64,000 nt of DNA from Cytobacillus solani. Its GTDB lineage: Bacteria; Bacillota; Bacilli; Bacillales; Cytobacillaceae. Where the stretch lies: positions 2,775,058 to 2,839,057 of the forward strand of contig NZ_LJIX01000006.1 in NCBI RefSeq assembly GCF_001420595.1, written 5' to 3'. Within the stretch, counting starts at the first letter, position 1. Each line of letters starts with the position of its first letter. Under the pieces are notes generated by a model. It worked only from the letters and a program-made list of their open reading frames with translations. It was not told where the DNA came from and ran no database searches. Both the position numbers and the translations under genes were made by a program. Positions 37,125-46,219 of this stretch are shown one piece after another.

Positions 37125-38078
37125 TTACTCACAAACAAGTATTTGCCTAGAAAATACCCCTTTACTCGCTATACAGCGGTCTTGGATTTTAAATCCTGCT
37201 TCCATAATCATTTCGTCAATTGTCTCGATCGTGATAATTACAGCCTTCCTAGCTATGCGGCGAGCATGTTTCAGAATGGCAAACTGTTCCTCTGGTGTAG
37301 CATGGGTATACAAATTGTAAGGCAAATCAATAATAGCTACATCATATTGTTCAGTTACATCTGATATAGGACCCACCCTGACATCCCCTTCATAACCAAA
37401 AAAGGCAATATTCTCCCTTGATCCTGATGTAACAAGCGGATTAATATCACGCCCGACAATATCAATGCCCATGGAAAGCGCCTCTACTAAAACCGTTCCA
37501 ATTCCACAGCAAGGATCTATAGCTTTCACTCCATCAGGTTCAGGTACAGCGATATTTGCCACAGCCCTAGCAACCCGTGTGCTTAGAGCAGTAGAAAAAG
37601 TTTGCGGTTTCTTCATATGGTGCAGCCAAAGCGCTTCATTTTTTTGTAAGTTTCCAAAGTACCAGCGTCCACCCAAAGTGACTATTCCAAACAAATGATC
37701 CGGATGACGCACATCTGCCTCTCCCTTGATTTCCCAGCCGATTTCTCGTTCAATCAAACGCCGCTTATCATATTCAATTTTTTCACTAGCTTCTAAATCA
37801 TTGATTTTAACAAAGATAACTTTGAAGGTTGACTCCTCCATATCGATTTGACCAGCTTGTTCCACGATTTCCGGCAAGCTGTCTCCTTCATATATCACTT
37901 CAATCCGCTCTTTAATAAATGGACTGCGGCTTGGATCGATTTCTGTCGTACTTTTTAGAATATTGTTTTCTGCCTGTTCTCCAAAAAAGGAGCGCATTTC
38001 TAAATGAGAAAGCGATTGTTCTTCCTTTTGGCATGCAAATGTATAGATAAATTCAGGTCTTTCTTTTCTTATAAACAA
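37125..38078 (-). CDS. Trm11/TrmG10-type SAM-dependent RNA methyltransferase
   Basis: This 317-residue protein has an N-terminal region of about 150 residues (THUMP-like position) and a C-terminal Rossmann methyltransferase. The SAM motif is AIDPCCGIGTVLVEAL, then DIVGRDINPLV, and the catalytic motif IV is DLPYNLY in place of the usual DPPY. This matches bacterial TRM11-family proteins, probably N2-guanine tRNA methylation, though the bacterial substrate is not settled. The ribosome binding site is AAAGGATGG. Confidence 0.88.
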   Translation of the reverse strand: MFIRKERPEFIYTFACQKEEQSLSHLEMRSFFGEQAENNILKSTTEIDPSRSPFIKERIEVIYEGDSLPEIVEQAGQIDMEESTFKVIFVKINDLEASEKIEYDKRRLIEREIGWEIKGEADVRHPDHLFGIVTLGGRWYFGNLQKNEALWLHHMKKPQTFSTALSTRVARAVANIAVPEPDGVKAIDPCCGIGTVLVEALSMGIDIVGRDINPLVTSGSRENIAFFGYEGDVRVGPISDVTEQYDVAIIDLPYNLYTHATPEEQFAILKHARRIARKAVIITIETIDEMIMEAGFKIQDRCIASKGVFSRQILVCE

Positions 38079-38307
38079 ATAATTACCATCCTTTTAGTTA
38101 CTCAATTCTTTCTTCCTATCAAACCATATCTGTATTGCAGAAGAAAATCAATTAAAACCACTCTTTAAATATCATATTTACCACTGTACATAAGGTAATC
38201 ACTATATAAAATATTAAATGTAATTTTTTGTAAATAATGCTTGATATACTGATTTCCCCCTCATTACAATAAATAAAGCCTAACTAAATTTTTATGAATT
38301 TGGAGGA

Positions 38308-39153
38308 ATGAGCTTGGATTATATTAAACCAGCACAGCTAGTAGAGGATGTTGCACAAGCAGGTGCTTATAAATCAAAACTGGGAATCAGGGATATCTTA
38401 ATTAAAGGAATTCTATCCGGTGCCTTATTAGGCTTTGCCACTACACTTGCATATACAGCTACAATAGAGACAAATTTAAGTATTGTTGGAGCACTTGTTT
38501 TTCCTGTTGGTTTTGTACTTATTTTATTATTAGGCTTAGAACTGGTGACTGGAAACTTTGCCATGCTCCCACTTGCTAGATTAAGAGGACAAACTACCAT
38601 CACAAACATTAGCTACAACTTCTTTTGGGCTTTTACAGGAAACCTTTTAGGCTGCCTTTTGTATGGTCTTTTATTTTATATATCCGCAACGAAGCTTGGG
38701 CATGTAACAGATGGACCAATGATTGATAAGATTGTTAGCGTTGCAGAAGCAAAAACACTTACATATAAAAACCTTGGTGGAGAAGGGATTATCGTTGCCT
38801 TGACCAAGGCTGTATTATGTAATTGGATGGTAACATTAGGAGCATTCATGGCATTCGTTTCTAGCTCAACGATTGGAAAAATTGCTGCAATGTGGCTTCC
38901 GGTATTTTTATTTTTCGCCCATGGATTTGAGCACGCTGTCGTAAACATGTTTGTCATTCCAACAGCCATCCTTATGGGTGCAGACCTCTCATTTGGAGAC
39001 TGGTGGCTTTGGAATCAAATTCCGGTCACAATCGGTAACTTTATTGGCGGATTTATCTTTACCGGATTAGCCCTGCATTTAGTAAATCACAAGAAAAAAA
39101 CAAATGTAGATTTAAATAGCCAGCCAACTGCTCTTAGGATTAAAGGTTTGTAG
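38308..39153 (+). CDS. Formate/nitrite transporter (FNT family)
   Basis: This protein of about 280 residues has six membrane helices. Typical segments are LELVTGNFAMLPLA, FTGNLLGC, LCNWMVTLGAFMAF and the HGFEHAVVNMFVIP pore region with its conserved His. It moves formate, nitrite or a similar small anion. The TTG at 38314 is spaced seven bases from GGAGG, while the ATG at 38308 is only one base away, so TTG is the likelier start. It stands alone; substrate specificity is open. Confidence 0.94.
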   Translation: MSLDYIKPAQLVEDVAQAGAYKSKLGIRDILIKGILSGALLGFATTLAYTATIETNLSIVGALVFPVGFVLILLLGLELVTGNFAMLPLARLRGQTTITNISYNFFWAFTGNLLGCLLYGLLFYISATKLGHVTDGPMIDKIVSVAEAKTLTYKNLGGEGIIVALTKAVLCNWMVTLGAFMAFVSSSTIGKIAAMWLPVFLFFAHGFEHAVVNMFVIPTAILMGADLSFGDWWLWNQIPVTIGNFIGGFIFTGLALHLVNHKKKTNVDLNSQPTALRIKGL

Positions 39154-39284
39154 AAAACAGCTTTCCTAACTTTTCTCAACATGATACACTTGAATCCTTC
39201 TGATTAATTTGCTATTTAATCTTGATATGATCAAATTTTTCATGTTATTCTTGAAAAAAATTAACTTCTTAAGGATTGGTTATC

Positions 39285-39992
39285 ATGCGTATTAATAAAT
39301 ACATTAGTGAATCTGGTTATGCCTCAAGGCGAGGTGCAGACAAATTAATTAGTGAAGGAAGAGTCACAATCAACGGAAAAGTTGCAAAGGTTGGCAGTCA
39401 AGTTGAACCTGGTGATGATGTTCTCGTTAGCGGACACCCGATCCGAATGGCAAGAAACTATGTGTATATTGCCTTAAATAAACCTGCTGGGATTACGAGC
39501 ACTACTGAAAAAAATGTAAAAGGAAATATCGTTGACTTAGTTAATCATCCACTAAGGGTTTTTAATATTGGAAGACTCGATAAGGACTCTGATGGTCTTA
39601 TTCTTTTAACAAATGACGGAGATATCGTTAACGAAATACTTCGTTCAGAGAATAAACACGAAAAAGAATATATTGTTTCAGTAGATAAGCCGATTACTCC
39701 AGATTTTTTGAAGAAAATGTCTGATGGTGTGAAAATACTCGGGACAAAAACGCTTCCTTGCGAAGTAAGACAGTTATCAAAATATGATTTTCAAATTATA
39801 TTGACTCAAGGGCTAAATCGGCAAATTCGCCGTATGTGCGCCGAACTTGGATACGATGTGTATCGTTTGCAGCGCATCCGTATTATGAATATCCATTTAG
39901 GCAACCTGCCTGTTGGACAATGGCGCGATTTAACCAAAAAAGAACGTACTGCCTTATTTAATGAACTGAACTACCAGCCGAAAGAATGGTAA
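39285..39992 (+). CDS. rluF: 23S rRNA pseudouridine synthase RluF-like (RsuA family)
   Basis: The protein has about 235 residues. An N-terminal S4 RNA-binding domain (MRINKYISESGYASRRGADKLI-type sequence) is followed by the pseudouridine synthase domain with the catalytic Asp in NIGRLDKDSDGLIL and a C-terminal QGLNRQIRRMC. RluF isomerises U2604 of 23S rRNA in E. coli; assignment to RluF rather than RluB is by overall resemblance. The ATG at 39285 follows AAGGA; the TTG three codons earlier overlaps it. It is convergent with the phytoene-synthase-like gene. Confidence 0.9.
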   Translation: MRINKYISESGYASRRGADKLISEGRVTINGKVAKVGSQVEPGDDVLVSGHPIRMARNYVYIALNKPAGITSTTEKNVKGNIVDLVNHPLRVFNIGRLDKDSDGLILLTNDGDIVNEILRSENKHEKEYIVSVDKPITPDFLKKMSDGVKILGTKTLPCEVRQLSKYDFQIILTQGLNRQIRRMCAELGYDVYRLQRIRIMNIHLGNLPVGQWRDLTKKERTALFNELNYQPKEW

Positions 39993-39997
39993 AAATA

Positions 39998-40049
39998 GAA
40001 AAAGCGCCTGGCTCCAAGTATTTATGAAAAAGGAGACCAAGCGCTTTTC
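39998..40049. terminator. Bidirectional terminator between rluF and the phytoene-synthase-like gene
   Basis: GAAAAAGCGCCTGGCTCC pairs with GGAGACCAAGCGCTTTTC around a 16-base loop, giving A/T tails on both strands. The stem sequence (AGCGCCTGG / CCAAGCGCT) resembles the ends of the dispersed repeat. Confidence 0.85.
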
Positions 40050-40868
40050 TTATTTTCCAACTACTCGGCTTACTAGCTCGGTTACTTCGGATCTGCTCAT
40101 TTTTTCCTTCCCAGCTGTTAAAGCATCTAGCGTACCATGTGCTAGCGCTAACGGGATTTTGCAAAAATGGAGAATTGTAGCCGTTTTAATATCTTTCACA
40201 TACTCGTCAGCTAAGGCTAAATTTCTGCGTGCATACGTTAACATATCTTCAAAATCCCATCCTACAGGAAAAAAGTTAACCCCTCTGCTCGCATCTTCCG
40301 CATGATTACGGAGAATATTCACTGACTGTAATCCACGTCCAAACGCAATCGCAAGATCTTTATCTGTATCGGTTTGATCATACCACTTCCAAATATCTGT
40401 CAGCATAACCCCTACCAATCCAGCAACATAGAACGTATACTCATCTAAATCATTTTCATCTTTAATATCCCAATCTTTTCTGGCCCATTTTGCCATTCCC
40501 TCCGCCATAACAGATGTAGCATCCAGAATTTTTTCTTTAATTATTTCCGGGCATACTTTAATCCAGTCACCAAGTCGAATGGTGACTTCAGGTAAGATTG
40601 ATAGATATGGTTGGAAAATGTCCATTAACTCATTGTCATGAAATGGCCTACGTAATAATTTGCTTACAGATAGCAATAGTTCACTCTTCACCGCTGATTC
40701 AAGTTCAGTATGATCTTCAATTTCATCAATAGCTCTCATGCATAAGTAGGCAGAGGATACTGCTTCTTTTAAACCCGGTGTTAAAAGACTAATGGGAATA
40801 AAAAAAGTCCGACTCGTCTCCTTTAACATCTCTATCGCATCATTATGTAAATTAGTCTTTTCACTCAC
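40050..40868 (-). CDS. Squalene/phytoene synthase family protein
   Basis: This 272-residue all-alpha protein of the trans-isoprenyl head-to-head synthase family shows SRTFFIPISLL and the first Asp-rich motif RAIDEIEDH. The second motif is NILRNHAEDASRG, in which an Asn stands where the family usually has Asp (D/N-xxRDxxED). That may alter Mg-diphosphate binding. No crtM/crtN or hopanoid genes are near, so the product is unknown. It ends in a shared terminator with rluF. Confidence 0.88.
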   Translation of the reverse strand: MSEKTNLHNDAIEMLKETSRTFFIPISLLTPGLKEAVSSAYLCMRAIDEIEDHTELESAVKSELLLSVSKLLRRPFHDNELMDIFQPYLSILPEVTIRLGDWIKVCPEIIKEKILDATSVMAEGMAKWARKDWDIKDENDLDEYTFYVAGLVGVMLTDIWKWYDQTDTDKDLAIAFGRGLQSVNILRNHAEDASRGVNFFPVGWDFEDMLTYARRNLALADEYVKDIKTATILHFCKIPLALAHGTLDALTAGKEKMSRSEVTELVSRVVGK

Positions 40869-40933
40869 CGTATGCTGCCCCCTTTTTCTTATATGTTGAT
40901 TGTAATATTCCTTTGTTTGGAGTGCAAATATAA

Positions 40934-40963
40934 GAAGCTATTCACAAAAAGTGAACAGCTTTT
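40934..40963 (-). terminator. Hairpin after the TerC gene
   Basis: GAAGCTATTCAC pairs with GTGAACAGCTTTT downstream of the leftward TerC gene; the minus-strand tail is only partly T-rich. Confidence 0.5.
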
Positions 40964-40991
40964 GTACACATGTTCTCATTATTTTAATCAT

Positions 40992-41750
40992 TTAAGCTAT
41001 TTTATCTTGTCCATCATGATTCTTTTTGAAGTAATGGACCGCAAAGGTTGCAACGAAAGCCAAAATGATAATACCGAAAAATATGAGATGGTCAATTTCA
41101 ATGCCAAATACACTTAAGAACATTTTAATAGCGATAATTGCAATCAAAATGAAGGCTGTATTTTCAAGCTCTGGAATTTTTTCAATGAGGACAAGAAATC
41201 CCTTCGCAACAGTCCGCATCATTAGGATTCCGAGCATCCCGCCAATGAGCAATATCCAAACCTTCTCAGATACTGCAAATGCAGCTAAAATACTATCAAC
41301 TGAAAACGCTAAATCCATAATCTCAACAGATATAACTGTTGCCCAAAAAACCCCAAAGGTTCGGGTGAGCCAGCTGTCCTTTTTCAATCCTTCGGTTTCG
41401 TCATCTCCTTCACCAATCCAGAAATGTTTAATTACAAGCCATGCTAAATATCCAGCACCTATCACCTTGATCCACCAAAACTTAATTAAAAGCATGCCAA
41501 GACCTATGAATAAGAAACGAAAGAAATATGCGCCAAACAATCCGTATGTTAACGCCTTCTTCTGTTGTTGTTTAGGCAGATGCTTCACCATTACAGCCAG
41601 TACTAATGCGTTATCGGCAGACAATAGACCTTCCAGAATCACTAATGTGCCGATATACCCCCATGATACTGGATCTGTTAACACCTCTCCCCACATTTTC
41701 CAATCGAAAAACGAGGCATATGTGTCTAACAACTGATTCAGGATTTCCAC
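40992..41750 (-). CDS. TerC-family membrane protein (probable manganese exporter)
   Basis: This 252-residue protein has about seven membrane helices and the TerC metal-site motifs EGLLSADNALVLA (near residue 40) and AFSVDSILAAFA (near 150). B. subtilis relatives (YceF, YkoY) export Mn(II), partly to load secreted enzymes. It starts with GTG after AAAGGGG. The transcript has a leader of about 125 nt containing an intrinsic terminator (41793-41827), so attenuation is possible. No yybP-ykoY Mn riboswitch signature was recognised. Confidence 0.92.
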   Translation of the reverse strand: MEILNQLLDTYASFFDWKMWGEVLTDPVSWGYIGTLVILEGLLSADNALVLAVMVKHLPKQQQKKALTYGLFGAYFFRFLFIGLGMLLIKFWWIKVIGAGYLAWLVIKHFWIGEGDDETEGLKKDSWLTRTFGVFWATVISVEIMDLAFSVDSILAAFAVSEKVWILLIGGMLGILMMRTVAKGFLVLIEKIPELENTAFILIAIIAIKMFLSVFGIEIDHLIFFGIIILAFVATFAVHYFKKNHDGQDKIA

Positions 41751-41792
41751 TTAAAAGACCCCTTTAAAAATAAAATGTTTGCATTTATAAAT

Positions 41793-41827
41793 CACTAAAA
41801 AAAGATAGCTAAAGCTATCAATTAGTG
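41793..41827 (-). terminator. Terminator inside the TerC leader
   Basis: GATAGCT-TT-AGCTATC with a seven-T tail is enclosed by a further CACTAA/TTAGTG pairing. It lies between a good promoter (TTGGTA at 41912-41907, 17 bp, TAGAAT at 41889-41884) and the TerC start at 41750, so it can only act on the TerC transcript or a short leader RNA. Confidence 0.7.
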
Positions 41828-41956
41828 TCATGCACAGCGCAAATTTTATGCATTTAAACAGTCCTGTCTAAAATTGAGGGCTAATTCTATTATAATTATA
41901 CTAAAATACCAATTAAATAGCCACTGGTTTAACCTGTTTACGATATCAATCAAAAT

Positions 41957-41995
41957 AAAAAAACAACTGAATGGGTATACCATCCAGTTGTTTTT
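41957..41995 (-). terminator. Terminator of the FMN-reductase gene
   Basis: AACAACTGGATGG pairs with CCATTCAGTTGTT and is followed by T on the minus strand, 22 bp after the stop codon. Confidence 0.85.
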
Positions 41996-42016
41996 TGTTC
42001 CATTTTGGATTAGGGT

Positions 42017-42559
42017 TTATCTTTTATTTGACAAACCTTTGTGCATCAAAACTAATTCTTCTGCAAGTGCGTCAATTCGGGATAAAACACCCTCATCAAC
42101 AATTACATTATCTGCATTGAAATGTTCCCCATTTGCATACACATAGCTTGGTGCAACAAATGAACGCAAATACCCAGCAATTGGCTTCACCTGATTTTCA
42201 ACGACAAGATAATGCTGATAAGTCCCTCCATTTGCAACAAACCCCATCACTTTATGACGAAAAGCAGATGGATGAACAATATCAAACACATTCTTTAAAG
42301 GCGCAGGAAATGAACCATTAAAAATAGGAAATCCGATTAAATAAAAATCTGCTTCCGAAACCGCTTGAATTAATTTCTTCGTGTCTTCATTATACAGATC
42401 CGGATTTCTGCCATCACAAAATTCCATTTGATAATCTCTTAAGTCAAGAAGATCAATTTCTATTTCAGGGTATTTTTCCTTTACCCTTTTTAGAACAGTG
42501 TCCACTAAAATGGCTGTCTTTGCCCCTAAGATAGTGCCAGATATTCCGAGTAATTTCAT
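42017..42559 (-). CDS. NADPH-dependent FMN reductase (flavodoxin-like)
   Basis: This protein of about 180 residues has the flavin phosphate loop GISGTILGAKTA and the second FMN segment PIFNGSFPAPLKNVFD. It is related to SsuE/azoreductase-type reductases. The ATG at 42559 follows AAGGAG; the longer frame to 42655 has no ribosome binding site and an unlikely leader. It is monocistronic with its own terminator. Substrate is unknown. Confidence 0.9.
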   Translation of the reverse strand: MKLLGISGTILGAKTAILVDTVLKRVKEKYPEIEIDLLDLRDYQMEFCDGRNPDLYNEDTKKLIQAVSEADFYLIGFPIFNGSFPAPLKNVFDIVHPSAFRHKVMGFVANGGTYQHYLVVENQVKPIAGYLRSFVAPSYVYANGEHFNADNVIVDEGVLSRIDALAEELVLMHKGLSNKR

Positions 42560-42748
42560 TCGATGTTTCTCCTTCCTATGATGTTCCTGCCGTTCGAACC
42601 TGTTTATTGTTATTACCAATATGCGAACGATAGTTACTTTTCTTGCTTTTATCATACACTTTTTCCTGCTAAATGAGAATTAAAACACATCGTGTATAAA
42701 AACGGCCAATTTAATAAAAACTAAGTAAAAAAGCTTGGGGTGAATAAT

Positions 42749-42958
42749 ATGGGATTACTAAATTCTTTTAATGAGTGGAGGGCCAATCGACACGAAAAAC
42801 ATCTATCGAATATGAAGGATGAGAATAAATGTCCAGAATGCTACGGACGAGGGTTTTCCATTTATCCAGGTAACGAATATGCCTATCACGCAAATTTATA
42901 TGATTGTCCAGGCTGTAACGGAGGCGGCACATACTCAGACTGGGAGGAATACCAATAA
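42749..42958 (+). CDS. Small DnaJ-type zinc-finger protein
   Basis: This protein of about 69 residues has two CxxCxGxG-like knuckles, CPECYGRGF and CPGCNGGGTY, as in the DnaJ central zinc finger but only one pair. The N-terminal part is basic and helical. The ATG at 42749 is six bases from GGGGTG. A strong terminator follows. Function is unknown; a small metal-bound protein or chaperone-like adaptor is conceivable. Confidence 0.75.
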   Translation: MGLLNSFNEWRANRHEKHLSNMKDENKCPECYGRGFSIYPGNEYAYHANLYDCPGCNGGGTYSDWEEYQ

Positions 42959-43013
42959 GAAAGTGCCGGAACAGCAAAAGATCCTTTTTTGCTGTCCCGG
43001 CACTTTCGTTTTT
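42959..43013. terminator. Strong bidirectional terminator
   Basis: GAAAGTGCCGG(A)ACAGCAAAA pairs with TTTTGCTGT(C)CCGGCACTTTC, with T-rich or A-rich flanks on both sides. It serves the small zinc-finger gene and the convergent diguanylate cyclase gene. Confidence 0.93.
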
Positions 43014-44193
43014 AAGCAGTAACCATTTGGTTTCCACCCTGTTTTTTTGCTTTATATTGGGCTTGATCAGCTGATTTCTTTAACGAATCAACGCTAGACC
43101 CGTGCTCTGGAAAAATGGCAACACCTGTACTAATCGAAACAGTTATTTCATTTTCTCCTATTTTGATTGGGTGCTGTATTAAATACTCAGATAAATTCTC
43201 ATGGATAGTTTCAGCCAAGCTATTTAAACTAGAATTTATGATAATCATAAATTCATCTCCAGCATACCGATAGCCCACAATATCATCATTACAAATGCTT
43301 TTAATTCCATCCCCTAATACTTTTAAATATAAATCTCCAATATCATGACCAAAATTATCATTCACTTTCTTTAATCGGTCTGAATCAATCATCATCAAGG
43401 TTATTTCTTTCCCATCTTCGCCGATTAAATTGGAGAGATCATTATGGAATGCACGGTGATTCTTCAATCCGGTTAATTCATCTGTCTGTGACATTAAATA
43501 AATTTTTTCATAAAGTCTCGCCGTTTCAATGGAATGAATGACCTGGTTTCCAATAATCTGCAATAGTTCTTCATGTTCTTTTCGATAAGCGAAATCAGAC
43601 ACACTTTGTGCAGAAATAACTGCTTTCACCTGATCATCAATGATGACTGGTACAAAAATGCCTGATTTCGTATCTGTTACTCCGAACGTTGAATCAGTCT
43701 GATCTTGGCTCACTTTTCTCGGATGAACAATTTCTTTTGTTCTGATTGCTCTTGAAGTAAAATTATTTCCCATTTTTATGTATTCCTGCGGAAAGAAAAT
43801 TCCATTTTCCACCATAAAAATAAAGTGAATAAGCGGATTTCCTTCTGTATATAAAGCGATAAAAAACGAATCAGTCGGCATTACTTGAGAAACCATTTCA
43901 TATGCCTTCTTGAGAAGAATTTCTTCGTTTAATGTTTTGCTGCATACTTGGGCAAAATCATGCAAAATTTTATAATGTTCGTTTAGCCAGCTCATATTTT
44001 CCATTTGAACGTTCACTTTTTGCAATTGTGATAATAAGGAATCAATCGCTTCTTTATCTCCACAGTCCCCAACTGAACATACTATTTCTGAATATACATC
44101 CCGTGTAATGATGTTTTTTTCAGAGCCGATTTTTTTCAGCAATTTTGTAACAATCCGAAGAACTTTATGAATTCCTTCCATTTGCTTACTCAT
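43012..44193 (-). CDS. GAF-GGDEF diguanylate cyclase
   Basis: The protein has about 393 residues. An N-terminal helical stretch is followed by a GAF domain (about 75-220, with FIALYTEGNP and GIFVPVIIDDQVKAVIS) and a C-terminal GGDEF domain with TDELTGLKNHRAF and the active-site variant YAGDEF, a form seen in working cyclases. The inhibitory RxxD motif is absent (NDDI at that place), so product inhibition at the enzyme is unlikely. The ATG at 44193 fits GGAAG. The gene lies behind a c-di-GMP-I riboswitch, so its product probably controls its expression. Confidence 0.93.
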   Translation of the reverse strand: MSKQMEGIHKVLRIVTKLLKKIGSEKNIITRDVYSEIVCSVGDCGDKEAIDSLLSQLQKVNVQMENMSWLNEHYKILHDFAQVCSKTLNEEILLKKAYEMVSQVMPTDSFFIALYTEGNPLIHFIFMVENGIFFPQEYIKMGNNFTSRAIRTKEIVHPRKVSQDQTDSTFGVTDTKSGIFVPVIIDDQVKAVISAQSVSDFAYRKEHEELLQIIGNQVIHSIETARLYEKIYLMSQTDELTGLKNHRAFHNDLSNLIGEDGKEITLMMIDSDRLKKVNDNFGHDIGDLYLKVLGDGIKSICNDDIVGYRYAGDEFMIIINSSLNSLAETIHENLSEYLIQHPIKIGENEITVSISTGVAIFPEHGSSVDSLKKSADQAQYKAKKQGGNQMVTA

Positions 44194-44225
44194 TCCATAC
44201 ACTTCCAACGTATTATTTTTTCACA

Positions 44226-44357
44226 AGAAAAAGATTAATCGCATACCGATTAACCTAACTCAATTATAGTTATATTCGGCAGCTGGCTGGCATGATCAAA
44301 TGACTTTAGCCCCTCTAGCTTTGCGTCCTCATTTTTCAATGAATTTGCCCTTTTCTC
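44226..44357 (-). ncRNA. Cyclic-di-GMP-I (GEMM-I) riboswitch with terminator, before the cyclase gene
   Basis: Read on the minus strand from 44357: AGGGCAAA; hairpin TCATT-GAAA-AATGA with the GAAA tetraloop; GGACGCAAAGC; GGGCTAAAG; and CCAGCCAGCTGCCG closing the aptamer near 44274. Downstream, GGTTAATCG-GTATG-CGATTAATC with TTTTTC (44254-44226) is an intrinsic terminator before the start codon at 44193. This is a complete aptamer plus expression platform controlling a diguanylate cyclase. The rest of the 44358-44590 gap holds its promoter and AT-rich DNA. Confidence 0.95.
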
Positions 44358-44402
44358 CTATTAAGTTAGAATTCTGAAAAATCACAAAATGGTTATATTA
44401 AT

Positions 44403-44431
44403 ACTATATAGTTCTTATTTACCATAGTCAA
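44403..44431 (-). promoter_or_regulatory. Promoter of the riboswitch-cyclase transcript
   Basis: TTGACT (44431-44426), a 17-bp spacer and TATAGT (44408-44403) lie on the minus strand, giving a start near 44396, about 40 nt before the aptamer. Confidence 0.75.
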
Positions 44432-44590
44432 TTGATTTTCATAGAAATCATGCTAAAAATAGCTGGTTAAAGAAATAGGAGCAGGTCATTCCTTCTTAAC
44501 TTGAGCCTTTTGATTATATTTTATCATACAGATGCTAAATTTTAATACTGTAATGCTTAAAAGGGAAAGGTAAATTCCCTTTTAAACAAA

Positions 44591-45952
44591 TTAGCCCGCT
44601 TGTTCGATAATATACTTCTTCTTCTGAATATAGATAAGCCTTAGTGACAGACAAACACCTGCGGCAAGTAAGCCAATCGTTAACCCAATCCAATATCCCG
44701 TTGCTCCTAGATTTGTTTGATGTGCAAGGAGATAGCCAACCGGGAGACAGATTAACCAGTAAGCAATTAATGTAATGATAAATGATATATTTACATCCTT
44801 ATATCCTCTTAGAGCTGCTTGTGCTGTGGCTTGAATGGCATCAGATATTTGGAAAAATAGCGCATAAATTAGAAAATGGGCGGTGAGTGAAATTACTGCC
44901 GCTTCATTAGAATAGAATCCCGCAACCTGATATCGAAATAAAACGACTAGTAAGCCTGTTACTAACGCAATAATAATGGATAAATAGATGCCCAACCAAC
45001 TATATGCCCTCGCATCTTTATACCTTCCTGCTCCAACCTCAAATCCAACAAGTACAGTTTGAGCCATTGAAATGCTCATTGGTATCATATATAAAAAAGA
45101 AACGATATTCAGAGCTGATTGATAGGCTGCGATTGTCGTCACATTAAATTTACTTAATAGAATCGTTACCACGGCAAACATACTTGTTTCAAAAAAAATT
45201 GAAAGCCCCATTGGCACACCAATTTTCAGTATTTCTTTACACTTTTCCAGTGAGAACCCTTTAAAGCTTGCAAATACTTCAAAGGATGAAAAAGGGCTTT
45301 GCGTTTTAATGACGAAAATAATCATTCCTAAAATAAACCAATACGTGACTGCAGTTGCATAGCCTCCCCCTGCACCACCTAGCTCAGGAAAGCCAAAACG
45401 CCCGAAAATTAGTACATAGTTAAATAATAAATTTATCGGTAAAGCCACGATCAAAATAACCATGACTACACGAGTTTTTCCCAATGCATAAATAAAGGAT
45501 CTTAATACATTGAAAGCAAATAACGGAATAATTCCAAAGCTAAGCCCGATCAAATAGTTACGAGCGGTATCTTGCACACCGCTTGGGAGATTCATTTTCG
45601 TTAATAAAGGGTCTAACAGGAAGAAACCAATAATGATAACTGAAACGGCAATCATAATCGCTAAATATATGCCATTTTTAACAATCGATGTCACTTCCCC
45701 TGTCTTCTTCTCCCCGTAGCTTTGGGCGACAATTGGTGAAACGGCAAGAAGAATTCCACTCAACCCTGTAAATACTGGATTCCAAATGGATGACCCTATT
45801 GCGACTCCTGCTAGATCTGATGAATGATACTTTCCTGACATAATCGTATTGAAAAATACCATCGAAAACATGCCGAGTTGTGTAATTAAAATAGGAATCA
45901 ATAAAATGAATATTTGCTTCATCTTTTCCTGTATGGTAAATGTTTGGTTCAT
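44591..45952 (-). CDS. MATE-family multidrug/Na+ exporter
   Basis: This 453-residue protein has twelve predicted membrane helices in two homologous halves. NorM-type segments are MFSMVFFNTIMSG near the N-terminus and GIPLFAFNVLRSFIYALGKTR near residue 150. It is a cation-coupled exporter of drugs or metabolites; no substrate can be read from the sequence. The start follows AAGGAG. It is monocistronic, upstream of the riboswitch-cyclase unit on the same strand. Confidence 0.93.
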   Translation of the reverse strand: MNQTFTIQEKMKQIFILLIPILITQLGMFSMVFFNTIMSGKYHSSDLAGVAIGSSIWNPVFTGLSGILLAVSPIVAQSYGEKKTGEVTSIVKNGIYLAIMIAVSVIIIGFFLLDPLLTKMNLPSGVQDTARNYLIGLSFGIIPLFAFNVLRSFIYALGKTRVVMVILIVALPINLLFNYVLIFGRFGFPELGGAGGGYATAVTYWFILGMIIFVIKTQSPFSSFEVFASFKGFSLEKCKEILKIGVPMGLSIFFETSMFAVVTILLSKFNVTTIAAYQSALNIVSFLYMIPMSISMAQTVLVGFEVGAGRYKDARAYSWLGIYLSIIIALVTGLLVVLFRYQVAGFYSNEAAVISLTAHFLIYALFFQISDAIQATAQAALRGYKDVNISFIITLIAYWLICLPVGYLLAHQTNLGATGYWIGLTIGLLAAGVCLSLRLIYIQKKKYIIEQAG

Positions 45953-46219
45953 TATTAAATACTCCTTGAATATAATATTATCCCATAATAGCAGACTCGT
46001 ATTTGTACTTAAATAGAATTCACTAATTTTTATAACAATCTTTTATTGCTAGACTTATTAATCTATTTTATGATAATAACAACAAATATTTCGATAATAA
46101 AAATATTTAAGAACTCATTATGAAATAGTCGGCTGCTCTTCATTTACTATGCTGATACATAAAGTCTTATTCAATTAAGCTGACCGACAACTATTTAAAA
46201 AACAGAAAAGGAGATTACT

